DNA from: Actinomycetes bacterium
GTDB lineage: Bacteria; Actinomycetota; Actinomycetes; Propionibacteriales; Propionibacteriaceae
NCBI GenBank assembly: GCA_023460935.1
Contig: JAEWOI010000039.1
Span: 1 to 39,555 of the forward strand
Direction of reading: 5' to 3'
Length of the DNA: 39,555 nt
This document shows, piece after piece, positions 1 to 6,920 of the stretch. Under the pieces are notes generated by a model, which was given only the letters and a program-made list of their open reading frames with translations, did no database searches and was not told where the DNA came from. Positions within the stretch are counted from its first letter, which is position 1, and each line of letters starts with the position of its first letter. A program made the translations under genes and the position numbers.

Positions 1-316
1 GCGCTGGCGTGGCAGCAGGGGCCGCCGGGGCCGGTGCCGCGGGCGCGGCGGGAGCCGGGGCGGATGGTGTCGGCGCAGGCACTGCGGCCGGGGCAGCGGG
101 CGCAGGTGCCGCGGACGGCCTGGGTGCGGGTGCCTGCGGCTGCGGCGCGGCCGGCTTGGTTGCGGCCGCCTTCTCCTTCAGCCGGCGCACCACCGGGGCC
201 TCGATCGTCGACGAGGCTGACCGGACGAATTCCCCCATGTCGTTGAGGGTCTGCAGAAGTTCCTTGCTTTCGAGTCCGAGCTCCTTGGCGAGCTCGTAGA
301 CGCGGACCTTGGCCAC
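1..316 (-). CDS. infB: Translation initiation factor IF-2, N-terminal part (runs off window)
   Basis: IF-2 is the GTPase that brings initiator fMet-tRNA to the 30S subunit and promotes subunit joining. Only about 105 N-terminal codons are present; the GTPase domains lie beyond position 1. The start is GTG at 316, preceded by GAAGGAGAGTA, a good Shine-Dalgarno sequence. The first 50 residues (VAKVRVYELAKELGLESKEL and onward) match the IF2_N module that opens actinobacterial IF-2. After it comes a low-complexity Ala/Pro-rich stretch typical of the long disordered N-terminal region in this phylum. The gene is last in the run rimP-nusA-ylxR-infB, with an unusually long 191-base gap before it that holds a possible own promoter and a foldable leader. 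The identity is clear from the N-terminal motif and the gene order. Confidence 0.93.
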   Translation of the reverse strand, partial: MAKVRVYELAKELGLESKELLQTLNDMGEFVRSASSTIEAPVVRRLKEKAAATKPAAPQPQAPAPRPSAAPAPAAPAAVPAPTPSAPAPAAPAAPAPAAPAATPA

Positions 317-328
317 TACTCTCCTTCA

Positions 329-411
329 GGTCCGCGCGGGCGCTAACGGACCACTAGTTCTGTTTGTTGCTCATTTCGAGGTACTCATCGAGTGGTCATG
401 AGCGTTAGCCC
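329..411 (-). promoter_or_regulatory. Structured 5' leader of infB (putative)
   Basis: In the 191-base gap before infB several arms can pair. On the plus strand gaccact (349-355) pairs with agtggtc (391-397), and gctaac (342-347) pairs with gttagc (404-409), giving an interrupted long stem. A competing small hairpin pairs ggtccg (329-334) with cggacc (347-352) just upstream of the Shine-Dalgarno. Both structures use the segment around 347-352, so they are mutually exclusive. Whether this is regulatory is inference. Confidence 0.35.
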
Positions 412-456
412 ACTTTCTGGTTGTGCTCGCCACTGATCGGCGAACGCGCGGGGACA

Positions 457-487
457 AGTCTATCGCCCTCACGCCACCATTGCTCAA
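457..487 (-). promoter_or_regulatory. Possible infB promoter
   Basis: On the minus strand TTGAGC (487-482) and TAGACT (462-457) are 19 bases apart, in the gap between ylxR and infB. This fits a weak sigma-A type promoter that would give an infB leader of roughly 130 bases. The spacer is longer than ideal, and infB may also be read from the rimP promoter. Confidence 0.3.
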
Positions 488-507
488 TCGGCCCCGACGC
501 CGGCGGT

Positions 508-744
508 TCAGCGGCCCAGCAGCCGGGCCACCTGACCGGCGTCGACGTCCCGTCGCAGCGCTCTTCCCACGGCCTTCCGCCGCAGCGCCTGGGCGGCGCA
601 ACCGGGGTGCAGGTAGCAGCCCCGGCCGGGCAGGCGCTGTTCCGGGTCGAGCACCACCCGGCCATCGGCCCAGGCCAGCCGGAGCAGCGCCGGCTTCGGT
701 TCGCTCCGGCGGCAACCGACGCACATCCGGACGGGTTGGCTCAC
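508..744 (-). CDS. ylxR: YlxR family (DUF448) RNA-binding protein
   Basis: This is a 78-residue protein of the YlxR family, small nucleic-acid-binding proteins encoded between nusA and infB in many bacteria. The family hallmarks are visible: an N-terminal MCVGCRR segment and a central GRGCYLHPGC segment that build the compact fold, with many Arg residues suited to RNA. YlxR homologues are reported as RNA-binding or nucleoid-associated regulators; the exact role here is not shown by sequence. The start is GTG at 744, only 13 bases after the nusA stop, so it is almost certainly cotranscribed with nusA. The length is usual for the family. Confidence 0.9.
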   Translation of the reverse strand: MSQPVRMCVGCRRSEPKPALLRLAWADGRVVLDPEQRLPGRGCYLHPGCAAQALRRKAVGRALRRDVDAGQVARLLGR

Positions 745-757
745 GCCGGCCGCGCTC

Positions 758-1729
758 CTACGCCTGCGCGGTGTCGGAGCGGATGTCGATGCGCCAGCCG
801 GTCAGTCGCGCGGCGAGCCTGGCGTTCTGGCCCTCCCGACCGATCGCCAGCGACAGCTGGTAGTCCGGCACGATCACCCGGGCTGCCCGCGCCGTGGCGT
901 CGGTGACCGTGACCGAGGTGACCTTGGCGGGGCTCAGCGCCTGCGCAACGAACACCTGCGGGTCCTCGGAGTAGTCGACGATGTCGATCTTCTCCTCGTT
1001 CAGCTCGTGCATCACGGCACGCACCCGCTGGCCCATCGGGCCGATGCAGGCGCCCTTGGCCGAGACGTCGGGGTTGTTGCTGAGCACAGCGATCTTGGTG
1101 CGGTGCCCGGCCTCGCGTGCGATCGCCTTGATCTCGACGATGCCGTGCTCGATCTCGGGCACCTCGAGCCGGAACAGCTTCGCCACAAGGTTGGGGTGGG
1201 TGCGCGAGACCACGACCTGCGGCCCGCGCAGCTCGCGACGCACGCTGACCACGTAGACGCGCAGCCGCTTGCCGTGGCTGTAGTCCTCGCCGGGCACCTG
1301 CTCGGCCTGCGGCATGATCGCCTCAATGCTGCCCAGGTCGACCCGGACGGTGCGGGAGTCACGGTCCTGCTGCACCACGCCGAGCAGGATGTCGCCCTCG
1401 ACGCCGGCGAAGTGCCCGTACTTCTGCTCGTCCTCCACCTCGCGCAGCCGCTGGTAGATCACCTGCCTGGCCGTGGTGGCGGCCACGCGGCCGAAGCCCT
1501 GGGGCGTGTGGTCGAACTCGCCGATGCGGGTGCCGTCCTCGTCCAGCTCCGGGGCCCACACCGTCACCTTGCCGCTGCGGCGGTCGATCTCCACCCTGGC
1601 GCCGTCGATGGCGCCGGGGGTCTTGGCGTAGGCGTTGGCCAACGCGTCGGAGAGGGCCTCGATCAGCACGTCCATGCTGATCTCCTTGTCCCGCTCCAGC
1701 GCCTTCAGGGCAGTCATGTCGATGTCCAT
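758..1729 (-). CDS. nusA: Transcription termination/antitermination factor NusA
   Basis: NusA binds RNA polymerase and nascent RNA and modulates pausing, termination and antitermination. The 323-residue product has the N-terminal polymerase-binding domain (1-110), an S1 domain (about 112-180, with GDILLGVVQQ) and two KH domains (about 200-320). The KH part contains the hallmark segments KGACIGPMGQRVRAV and LAIGREGQNARLAARLTGW. It lacks the C-terminal acidic repeats of the E. coli protein, as usual in Actinomycetota, where NusA is about 330-350 residues. The ATG start at 1729 lies one base after the rimP stop, and ylxR follows after 13 bases, so rimP-nusA-ylxR is a tight operon. Confidence 0.97.
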   Translation of the reverse strand: MDIDMTALKALERDKEISMDVLIEALSDALANAYAKTPGAIDGARVEIDRRSGKVTVWAPELDEDGTRIGEFDHTPQGFGRVAATTARQVIYQRLREVEDEQKYGHFAGVEGDILLGVVQQDRDSRTVRVDLGSIEAIMPQAEQVPGEDYSHGKRLRVYVVSVRRELRGPQVVVSRTHPNLVAKLFRLEVPEIEHGIVEIKAIAREAGHRTKIAVLSNNPDVSAKGACIGPMGQRVRAVMHELNEEKIDIVDYSEDPQVFVAQALSPAKVTSVTVTDATARAARVIVPDYQLSLAIGREGQNARLAARLTGWRIDIRSDTAQA

Positions 1730-1730
1730 C

Positions 1731-2237
1731 TCAGGCCTCCTCGTCCTCTCCCGCCTCGTCCTGCGCGTCTTCTGCCGGCACCGGCCGGTTCAGTTCCACC
1801 TGCACCAGTGCCCTGGTCACCTCGGCCAGCGGGATCCGCCGGCTGGCGCCGTCCACTTCCACATCGACCCCGGTGTCATCGGCCCCGAGGATCCTGCCGG
1901 TCACCCGGTCGTCGCCGAGAGCGAACTCGACCAACCTGCCGGTGTTGCGCCGGAAGTGCCGGGCCTCGGTGAGCGGACGGCTCACCCCGCGCGAGGAGAC
2001 TTCGAGGGTGTAGGGGCGCCCGCCGGTGACGTCGGCCGCGTCCAGCGCTGCCGAGATGCTCCTGGTCGCCTCGGCGATCTCGTCGAGGGACGGCCCGCGG
2101 CCGGCGGGGCCGTCGCCGTCGAGGAAGATCCGCACCACCGCCCGCTTGCCTGCGGTCATCACCTCGAGGCGGTCCAGTTCCAGCGAGTGGGTCGCAGCCA
2201 CCGGCGCTACCAGTGACTCGATGTCAGCGGTGTTCAT
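1731..2237 (-). CDS. rimP: Ribosome maturation factor RimP
   Basis: RimP assists maturation of the 30S subunit. The chosen start is ATG at 2237, giving 168 residues that begin MNTADIESLVAPVAATHSLE; it is preceded by GAGGA. The frame stays open to 2441, but the extra N-terminal sequence is Arg/Pro-rich and unlike the family. The N-terminal alpha/beta domain includes VRIFLDGD, and the segment SSRGVSRPLTEARHFRRNTG matches the conserved linker region. The C-terminal beta-barrel ends in an acidic tail. It is the first gene of rimP-nusA-ylxR-infB and has a likely promoter at 2294-2299. Confidence 0.95.
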   Translation of the reverse strand: MNTADIESLVAPVAATHSLELDRLEVMTAGKRAVVRIFLDGDGPAGRGPSLDEIAEATRSISAALDAADVTGGRPYTLEVSSRGVSRPLTEARHFRRNTGRLVEFALGDDRVTGRILGADDTGVDVEVDGASRRIPLAEVTRALVQVELNRPVPAEDAQDEAGEDEEA

Positions 2238-2293
2238 GCCTGTCCTCGATCCGATTGTGTGGTGCTGTTGTGGGTTGCCCGCGGGCCTGGCCC

Positions 2294-2299
2294 AGTGTA
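2294..2299 (-). promoter_or_regulatory. -10 element for rimP-nusA operon
   Basis: TACACT on the minus strand lies 56 bases upstream of the rimP ATG, in the 94-base gap after proS. No convincing -35 is seen. The predicted leader is about 50 bases and carries a GAGGA Shine-Dalgarno. Confidence 0.4.
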
Positions 2300-2326
2300 C
2301 CGGCCGGCGGGGTCGGCGCCGGCCGG
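2300..2326 (-). terminator. Strong hairpin just after proS
   Basis: Perfect 9-base arms CCGGCCGGC (2300-2308) and GCCGGCCGG (2318-2326) enclose a 9-base loop, starting 5 bases after the proS stop. There is no T-tract, as is common for stem-only terminators in high-GC bacteria. It separates proS from the rimP promoter. Confidence 0.45.
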
Positions 2327-2331
2327 CTCGG

Positions 2332-4116
2332 TCAGGGCCTGACCACGCCGAGGACGAACTGCACGGCCTCGGCGAGGGGGACGTCGGCGCGCTGCCCGCT
2401 CGCCCGGTCGCGCACCTCCACCAGGCCGTCGGCGAGGCCACGGCCCACCACCACGGCGGTCGGCATGCCCATGATCTCCGCGTCGGCGAACTTCACCCCC
2501 GGGCTCGCCTTGCGGTCGTCGAGCAGGACCCGGACGCCGGCGGCGTCGAGGTCGGTGGCCAGCTGTTCCGCTGCTGCGGCGATGTCCTCGCCCTTGCCGG
2601 TGGCGAGCACCTGCACGTCGAACGGGGCGAGGGCCCGCGGCCAGGCCAGGCCCCGGTCGTCGCAGGTGGCTTCGGCCACTGCGGCCACTGCCCGGGACAC
2701 CCCGACGCCGTAGGAGCCCATCGTGACGGTGACCAGCTTGCCGTTGGCGTCCAGCACCTTCAGCCCGAGCGCCTCCGCGTACTTGCGGCCGAGTTGGAAG
2801 ATGTGACCCATCTCGATGCCGCGGGCCAGGCTCAGCGGGCCGGAGCCGTCCGGCGCAGGGTCGCCCTCCCGGATCTCCGCGACGTCCAGGACGCCGTCCG
2901 AGGTGAAGTCCCGTCCGGCGACCACGTCCACGAGGTGGGTGTCGACGAGGTTGGCACCGGTGATCCAGGCCGTGCCGGGCACCACCCTCGGGTCGGTGAG
3001 GTAGCGCACGCCGAGCGGCGCGGCGCTGCCGAGGTGCTGCACCGGACCCTCGGCGGTGAGGCTCACCGGGCCGATGTAGCCCTTCACCAGGCCGGGGTTG
3101 GCCGCGAAGTCCTCATCGGCCAGCGGCGCAGCCTCGGCCGGGGCGAGCGCTGCCTCCAGCCGCTTCGGGTCGATCTCGCGGTCGCCGGGCAGCCCGACCA
3201 CCAGCACCTCGCCGCGACCGTCAGGGTGGGTCAGCTTGAACACGACGTTCTTCAGCGTGTCGGCGGCCGCCCACGCGCGGTCGGTCCTGGGGAAGCCGGC
3301 GTTGGCTGCCGCCACCAGGTGCTCGATCGTCGGCGTGCCCGGGGTGTCGACGGCCCTTGCCTCGGGCAGCCCGGCGGTGTCCCTCACAGGCGGGGCGGCG
3401 ATGCTGACCGCCTCGACGTTGGCTGCGTAGCCACCCGGCGAGCGCACGAACGTGTCCTCCCCGCTCGGGGAGACCGCCAGGAACTCCTCCGACGCCGAGC
3501 CACCCATCGCACCCGAGGTGGCCTTCACGATCACGTAGTTGAGTCCCAGCCGGTCGAAGATGCGGATGTAGGCCTGTCGGTGCGCCTCGTAGGAGGCGGC
3601 CAGGCCCGCTTCGTCGACGTCGAAGGAGTAGGAGTCCTTCATCACGAACTCGCGCCCCCGCAGCAGGCCGGCGCGGGGCCGCGCCTCGTCGCGGTACTTA
3701 GTCTGGATCTGGTAGATCGACAGGGGAAGGTCCTTGTAGGAGGAGTACAGGTCCTTCACCAGCAGGGTGAACATCTCCTCGTGGGTGGGGCCGAGCAGGT
3801 AGTCGGTGCCCTTGCGGTCCTTGAGCCGGAACAGGTTCGGCCCGTACTCGGTCCAGCGCCTGGTGGCCTCGTAGGGGTCCCGGGGCAGCAGCGCGGGGAA
3901 GAGCACCTCCTGGGCGCCCATCGCGTCCATCTCCTCGCGGACGACCTGCTCCACCTGGTGCAGCACGCGCAGGCCGAGCGGCAGCCAGGTGTAGATGCCG
4001 GGCGCCGCGCGGCGGATGTAGCCGGCGCGGACCAGCCAGCGGTGGCTGGCCACTTCGGCGTCAGCGGGATCCTCGCGCAGCGTGCGCACGAACAGCTTGG
4101 AGAGTCGAGTGATCAC
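2332..4116 (-). CDS. proS: Prolyl-tRNA synthetase, bacterial type with editing domain
   Basis: This class II synthetase charges tRNA-Pro with proline. The 594-residue length fits the bacterial (ProS type 1) form with an inserted editing domain. Visible motifs are LGPTHEEMFTLLVKDL near 110, motif 2 TKYRDEARPRAGLLRGREF near 140-160, and motif 3 GSYGVGVSRAVAAVAE near 450. The INS editing domain lies about 225-400 and the anticodon-binding domain at the C-terminus (PFDVQVLATGKGED onward). The INS domain removes mischarged Ala; Cys-tRNA-Pro is cleared by YbaK-type proteins, one of which is encoded at 5036-5515. The start is GTG at 4116. A TAGGAT hexamer ends 7 bases before it, so the mRNA may be leaderless. 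Confidence 0.97.
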   Translation of the reverse strand: MITRLSKLFVRTLREDPADAEVASHRWLVRAGYIRRAAPGIYTWLPLGLRVLHQVEQVVREEMDAMGAQEVLFPALLPRDPYEATRRWTEYGPNLFRLKDRKGTDYLLGPTHEEMFTLLVKDLYSSYKDLPLSIYQIQTKYRDEARPRAGLLRGREFVMKDSYSFDVDEAGLAASYEAHRQAYIRIFDRLGLNYVIVKATSGAMGGSASEEFLAVSPSGEDTFVRSPGGYAANVEAVSIAAPPVRDTAGLPEARAVDTPGTPTIEHLVAAANAGFPRTDRAWAAADTLKNVVFKLTHPDGRGEVLVVGLPGDREIDPKRLEAALAPAEAAPLADEDFAANPGLVKGYIGPVSLTAEGPVQHLGSAAPLGVRYLTDPRVVPGTAWITGANLVDTHLVDVVAGRDFTSDGVLDVAEIREGDPAPDGSGPLSLARGIEMGHIFQLGRKYAEALGLKVLDANGKLVTVTMGSYGVGVSRAVAAVAEATCDDRGLAWPRALAPFDVQVLATGKGEDIAAAAEQLATDLDAAGVRVLLDDRKASPGVKFADAEIMGMPTAVVVGRGLADGLVEVRDRASGQRADVPLAEAVQFVLGVVRP

Positions 4117-4123
4117 GGCCGCG

Positions 4124-4129
4124 ATCCTA
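4124..4129 (-). promoter_or_regulatory. -10 element of proS (leaderless geometry)
   Basis: Minus-strand TAGGAT is followed by 7 bases and then the GTG start at 4116, so transcription would begin at or next to the start codon. AGGA within it could alternatively act as a weak Shine-Dalgarno. Confidence 0.5.
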
Positions 4130-4155
4130 TCTGTGCCGCGGGCCGGCCCCGCTCC

Positions 4156-4899
4156 TCAGTCCCGGCGCCAGTAACCCTTGGTGATCACTGCCTCGGCCGG
4201 CAGCCCCCAGCGGTCCAGCAGCAGGGCGCGGGCCGCGGGCACCACCGCGGCCTCCCCCGCAACGAAGCCGAGGACGCTGCCCTCCGGCCGGTCCCGCTCC
4301 CCCAGCCTCGCCAGGGTTGAGGCCAGGCTGTCCTCGCCACGCACCAGGATCGTCACGTGCGCGGCGGAGTCGGAGTTGAGCGGGACGGGCTCGTTCTCTG
4401 CCGCCACCTCGAGCAGCACCCTCGCCGGCGTGCCGGGACGGCGTCCGCGCAGGAACCGGTTGATCGCCGGTACCGCGGTCTCGTCCCCGGCCAGGAACCA
4501 GGCGTCCGGCTCCCCGAGGACGGCGTTGCTGCGGCGCGGCCCGGCGACGGCCACCCACGAGCCGAGCGGGCCCGAAGCCGCCCAGGCCGAACCGGGACCC
4601 TCACCGTGGATCACGAGGTCGAAGTCCACCCAGCCGGCGTCCGCTGCGACCGGGGTGTACTCCCGGCTCGGCAGCTCCCGCCACTGGTCCGGCCCCTCCG
4701 GCACCGGGCCGCCACCCGCGGCGAAGAAGATGCGCACATGGTCGTCCGCGCCAGGAGCGGAGAAGCCGTGCAGGGCCTCACCGGCCAGGCGGACCCGGAC
4801 GTAGCCGGGCGTGAGGAAGTCGCGGGAGACCAGCTGGGCTGGCCGGAGGGCTGTGTCCAGTGGCACGGTCTGGAAGGTCGCGGGCGCGGCGATCGTCAT
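4156..4899 (-). CDS. Siderophore-interacting protein (FAD-dependent ferric-siderophore reductase family)
   Basis: This 247-residue SIP/ViuB-family flavoprotein is expected to reduce ferric siderophores in the cytoplasm and so release iron. The FAD-binding domain shows SREYTPVAADAG (78-89), with the R-x-Y-T flavin motif, and HGEGPGSAWA (98-107). GPRRS (120-124) precedes the nucleotide-binding half with FLAGDETAVPAI (135-146). The protein ends KGYWRRD, the typical C-terminal motif. The start is ATG at 4899 behind AAGGAA. A DtxR/IdeR-like box lies at 4933-4951, so repression by iron is likely. It sits between proS and the divergent ybaK gene; no siderophore synthesis or uptake gene is in the window. 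Confidence 0.92.
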   Translation of the reverse strand: MTIAAPATFQTVPLDTALRPAQLVSRDFLTPGYVRVRLAGEALHGFSAPGADDHVRIFFAAGGGPVPEGPDQWRELPSREYTPVAADAGWVDFDLVIHGEGPGSAWAASGPLGSWVAVAGPRRSNAVLGEPDAWFLAGDETAVPAINRFLRGRRPGTPARVLLEVAAENEPVPLNSDSAAHVTILVRGEDSLASTLARLGERDRPEGSVLGFVAGEAAVVPAARALLLDRWGLPAEAVITKGYWRRD

Positions 4900-4932
4900 C
4901 GGGCTTCCTTACTGTCGGGAACTGGCACCGAT

Positions 4933-4951
4933 TTAGGTTAGCCTGCCCTTG
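4933..4951 (-). promoter_or_regulatory. Iron box (DtxR/IdeR-like operator) upstream of the SIP gene
   Basis: TTAGGTTAGCCTGCCCTTG matches 15 of 19 positions of the known DtxR/IdeR consensus palindrome, with the left nine bases perfect. A further CCTAA follows at 4952-4956. The site is 34 bases upstream of the SIP start and would overlap its promoter. The divergent ybaK start is 85 bases away, so it may be unaffected. Confidence 0.62.
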
Positions 4952-5023
4952 CCTAATTGGCCCCCATTAGGGGTCCCGGCGGTCTCGCCAGGCGACCAGC
5001 CGTTGCCCGCAGGGCGTGGCTGG

Positions 5024-5029
5024 CAGGAT
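5024..5029 (+). promoter_or_regulatory. -10-like element of ybaK (leaderless geometry)
   Basis: CAGGAT is followed by 6 bases and the GTG start at 5036, the same geometry as at a dozen other starts here. The first base departs from TANNNT. Confidence 0.4.
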
Positions 5030-5035
5030 GGCCGG

Positions 5036-5515
5036 GTGACCGAGACCACCATTCCGGAGGGCGCGCGACGCGTCGCAGCCAGGCTCGCCGAACTGGGCCA
5101 CCCCCACGAGATCGTGCTGCTGCCGGTGACCGGGCGCACGGCCGCGGACGCTGCGGCGGCACTAGGGGTCGAGCTCGGCCAGATCGCGAAGAGCATCGTG
5201 TTCCGGCGGCTCGCCGACGACGCGGCGGTGCTGGTGGTCACCTCCGGTGACCTGCGGGTGGACGTGGCGAAGGTGTCCGCACTCGTCGGGCCGGTGGGCC
5301 GGGCTGACGCAGAGTTCGTGAAGGCTGCCACCGGGTTCTCGATCGGCGGGGTGTCGCCGGTGGGCCATTCCCGGCAGCCGGTCATCCTCGTCGACCGCGA
5401 GCTGGCCCGCTTCGACCGGATCTGGGCTGCCGCCGGGCACCCGCACGCGGTCTTCCCGCTGTCCCCGGACGAACTGGTCGAGCTCACCGGCGCCCCGGTT
5501 GCCGAGGTCGCCTGA
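5036..5515 (+). CDS. ybaK: YbaK/EbsC family Cys-tRNA(Pro) deacylase
   Basis: YbaK proteins hydrolyse Cys-tRNA-Pro made in error by prolyl-tRNA synthetase. The 159-residue product contains the conserved QIAKSIVFR segment (49-57), whose Lys is characteristic of the fold, then VVTSGDLRVDVAKV (67-80) and GFSIGGVSPVGH near 100-112. GTG at 5036 was chosen because it gives the usual family length and has a -10-like element 6 bases upstream; a longer open frame from 4949 adds a Pro/Trp-rich stretch unlike the family. The gene lies about 0.9 kb from proS, the enzyme whose errors it corrects, separated only by the SIP gene on the other strand. Other YbaK-fold specificities, such as ProX-like Ala-tRNA-Pro deacylase, cannot be excluded. 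Confidence 0.9.
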   Translation: MTETTIPEGARRVAARLAELGHPHEIVLLPVTGRTAADAAAALGVELGQIAKSIVFRRLADDAAVLVVTSGDLRVDVAKVSALVGPVGRADAEFVKAATGFSIGGVSPVGHSRQPVILVDRELARFDRIWAAAGHPHAVFPLSPDELVELTGAPVAEVA

Positions 5516-5524
5516 CCGGACAGC

Positions 5525-5542
5525 GAGGCCGCCGGCGGCCTC
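5525..5542 (+). terminator. Palindromic hairpin after ybaK
   Basis: GAGGCCGCCGGCGGCCTC is a perfect 18-base palindrome 10 bases after the ybaK stop, able to form a 7-base stem with a 4-base loop. It has no T-tract and could act on both strands. Confidence 0.45.
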
Positions 5543-5547
5543 AGCCG

Positions 5548-5675
5548 TCGATCCACAAGCAGACGACGACCGCCACGGACGCGCCAGCGGCCGGGAAGGG
5601 AGGAGTCTTGACGAGCAGTGAGGAACGAACTGCGAGGAACAGAACGGGTGCCTCAGGTTTCGATCCACAAGCAGA
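5548..5675. repeat. 16-base direct repeat: duplicated end of the VOC gene
   Basis: TCGATCCACAAGCAGA occurs at 5548-5563 and 5660-5675. The second copy encodes the C-terminal CLWIE of the VOC gene on the minus strand. The first reads CLWIDG followed by TGA in its own frame, so it looks like the relic tail of a duplicated VOC gene. The 112 bases between the copies contain no gene. Confidence 0.5.
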
Positions 5676-6036
5676 ACGGATGCCCCGCAGGGTCCAGGCA
5701 GACCCGCACGTCGTCTTGGGGCTGGAAGCCGGCCAGGGTGGCGCCGCAGGCCACGGCGTGCCCGGTCCCGCGCTCAAGGTCGTCCACCTGCACCTCGAGG
5801 TGCACCTGCATCTGCTGGCTGCCGGGCCGCTGCGGCCACACCGGCGGCACATGGGTCGGTTCCTCCTGGAACGCCAGGCCGATCCCGCCTTCCGGGTTCC
5901 GCAAGGCGATCCAGTCCTCCCCGTCCGGGAGGGGTGGCGGCGGGTCCCAACCGAGCAGGCGGGCGTAGAAGCCGGCGAGCCCAGCCGGGTCCGGGGTACC
6001 GAGGGTGACGGTGGTCAGCGTGCAACCGGTAGCCAT
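5653..6036 (-). CDS. VOC (glyoxalase/bleomycin-resistance fold) family protein
   Basis: This 127-residue single-domain protein has the vicinal-oxygen-chelate fold. It contains the pattern GTPDPAGLAGFYARLLGW near the N-terminus, an HLEVQVDDLERG strand-turn near 80, and the terminal DPAGHPFCLW that closes most VOC domains. Such proteins range from dioxygenases and lyases to antibiotic-binding proteins, and the substrate cannot be read from the sequence. ATG at 6036 is preferred over TTG at 6042 because AAGG lies 7 bases upstream of the ATG. A duplicated copy of its last codons lies downstream at 5541-5566. It follows the GNAT gene by 52 bases on the same strand. Confidence 0.85.
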   Translation of the reverse strand: MATGCTLTTVTLGTPDPAGLAGFYARLLGWDPPPPLPDGEDWIALRNPEGGIGLAFQEEPTHVPPVWPQRPGSQQMQVHLEVQVDDLERGTGHAVACGATLAGFQPQDDVRVCLDPAGHPFCLWIET

Positions 6037-6088
6037 GGCCAAGCCTTACCCGGCTCACCCGGATCCGGCACCGGAACTGCGGCGGACC

Positions 6089-6916
6089 CTAGAACAGGAC
6101 CGTTGCGAACTCCCCAACCTGCTGGTAGCCCACCCGCTCGTAGCAGCGGATCGCCCGGGTGTTGAAGTCGTTGACGTAGAGCGAGGCGATCGGGTAGTCG
6201 GCCAGCACGTACTCGGTTACCGCCGCCATCGCCGGAACGGACAGCCCACGCCCACGCAGGGAAGGGTCGAGCCAGACGCCCTGGATCTGGGCGACCGGCC
6301 CACTGGCAGCCCCGATGTCGCTCTTGAAGAGCACCCGCCCGTCCTCGACGATGCCGAACGCCCGCCCGGAGTCGACCAGCCAGCGGCAGTAGGCGCGGTA
6401 GCTGGAGTCAGAGCTGGCCAGCGGGTCGGCACCCACCTCCTCGGTGTACATCGCGACGGATGCGGCGAAGTAGGACTCGAAGTCCGCCGGCCGGATCGGC
6501 CGCACCCTCGGGTCGGCGGTGACGCGGGGCGACTCCGCCGTGGCCATCACCGGTTGCCGCCTGCGCACCTCGCGCACCTGGCTGTAGGACTTGCCCCAGC
6601 GGTCGCCCAGCGCCCGCCACAGCGGCAGCGTGATCCACGACGGCCCGACGATCGACTGGCAGGTGCGGCGCCGGCCGGCGGCCTCCACGAAGGCCGGGAT
6701 CGGTCCGGAGTCGGTCGCCACCGGCACCAGGTTCGCTCCGATGTGCAGCAGCGCCGTCGGGTTCTGCGCCGGCCAGCCCCACAGCACGCCCGGAGCCCCC
6801 GGGTTCAACACGCCTGCGTCGACCCGTGAGCCGACGAAGACGTTCGTCACCGGATCCTCTGCCACCAGCCTGCGGACGATGGCGGCGTCCGCGCCGGTGA
6901 GGATCCTGGCGGTCAT
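6089..6916 (-). CDS. DUF4081 domain-containing GNAT N-acetyltransferase
   Basis: The 275-residue protein combines an N-terminal DUF4081 region (about 5-130), beginning MTARILTGADAAIVRRLVAE, with a C-terminal GNAT domain (about 135-275). The acetyl-CoA loop is in VWLDPSLRGRGLSVPAM, and RAIRCYERVGYQQVGEF closes the fold. The acceptor substrate is not known. From memory it corresponds to M. tuberculosis Rv2867c, which likewise follows gcpE/ispG. The ATG start at 6916 lies 4 bases after the ispG stop, so the two are cotranscribed. A role linked to isoprenoid or membrane metabolism would be guesswork. Confidence 0.9.
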   Translation of the reverse strand: MTARILTGADAAIVRRLVAEDPVTNVFVGSRVDAGVLNPGAPGVLWGWPAQNPTALLHIGANLVPVATDSGPIPAFVEAAGRRRTCQSIVGPSWITLPLWRALGDRWGKSYSQVREVRRRQPVMATAESPRVTADPRVRPIRPADFESYFAASVAMYTEEVGADPLASSDSSYRAYCRWLVDSGRAFGIVEDGRVLFKSDIGAASGPVAQIQGVWLDPSLRGRGLSVPAMAAVTEYVLADYPIASLYVNDFNTRAIRCYERVGYQQVGEFATVLF

Positions 6917-6920
6917 CGGG

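Noticed and set aside
2026..4320. A 764-codon plus-strand frame
   Set aside because: It is antisense to rimP and proS, with no domain-like sequence.
5541..5852. A 103-codon minus-strand frame ending CLWIDG
   Set aside because: Most of it reads the VOC gene in the wrong frame; only the final codons are of interest and are reported as a duplication trace.
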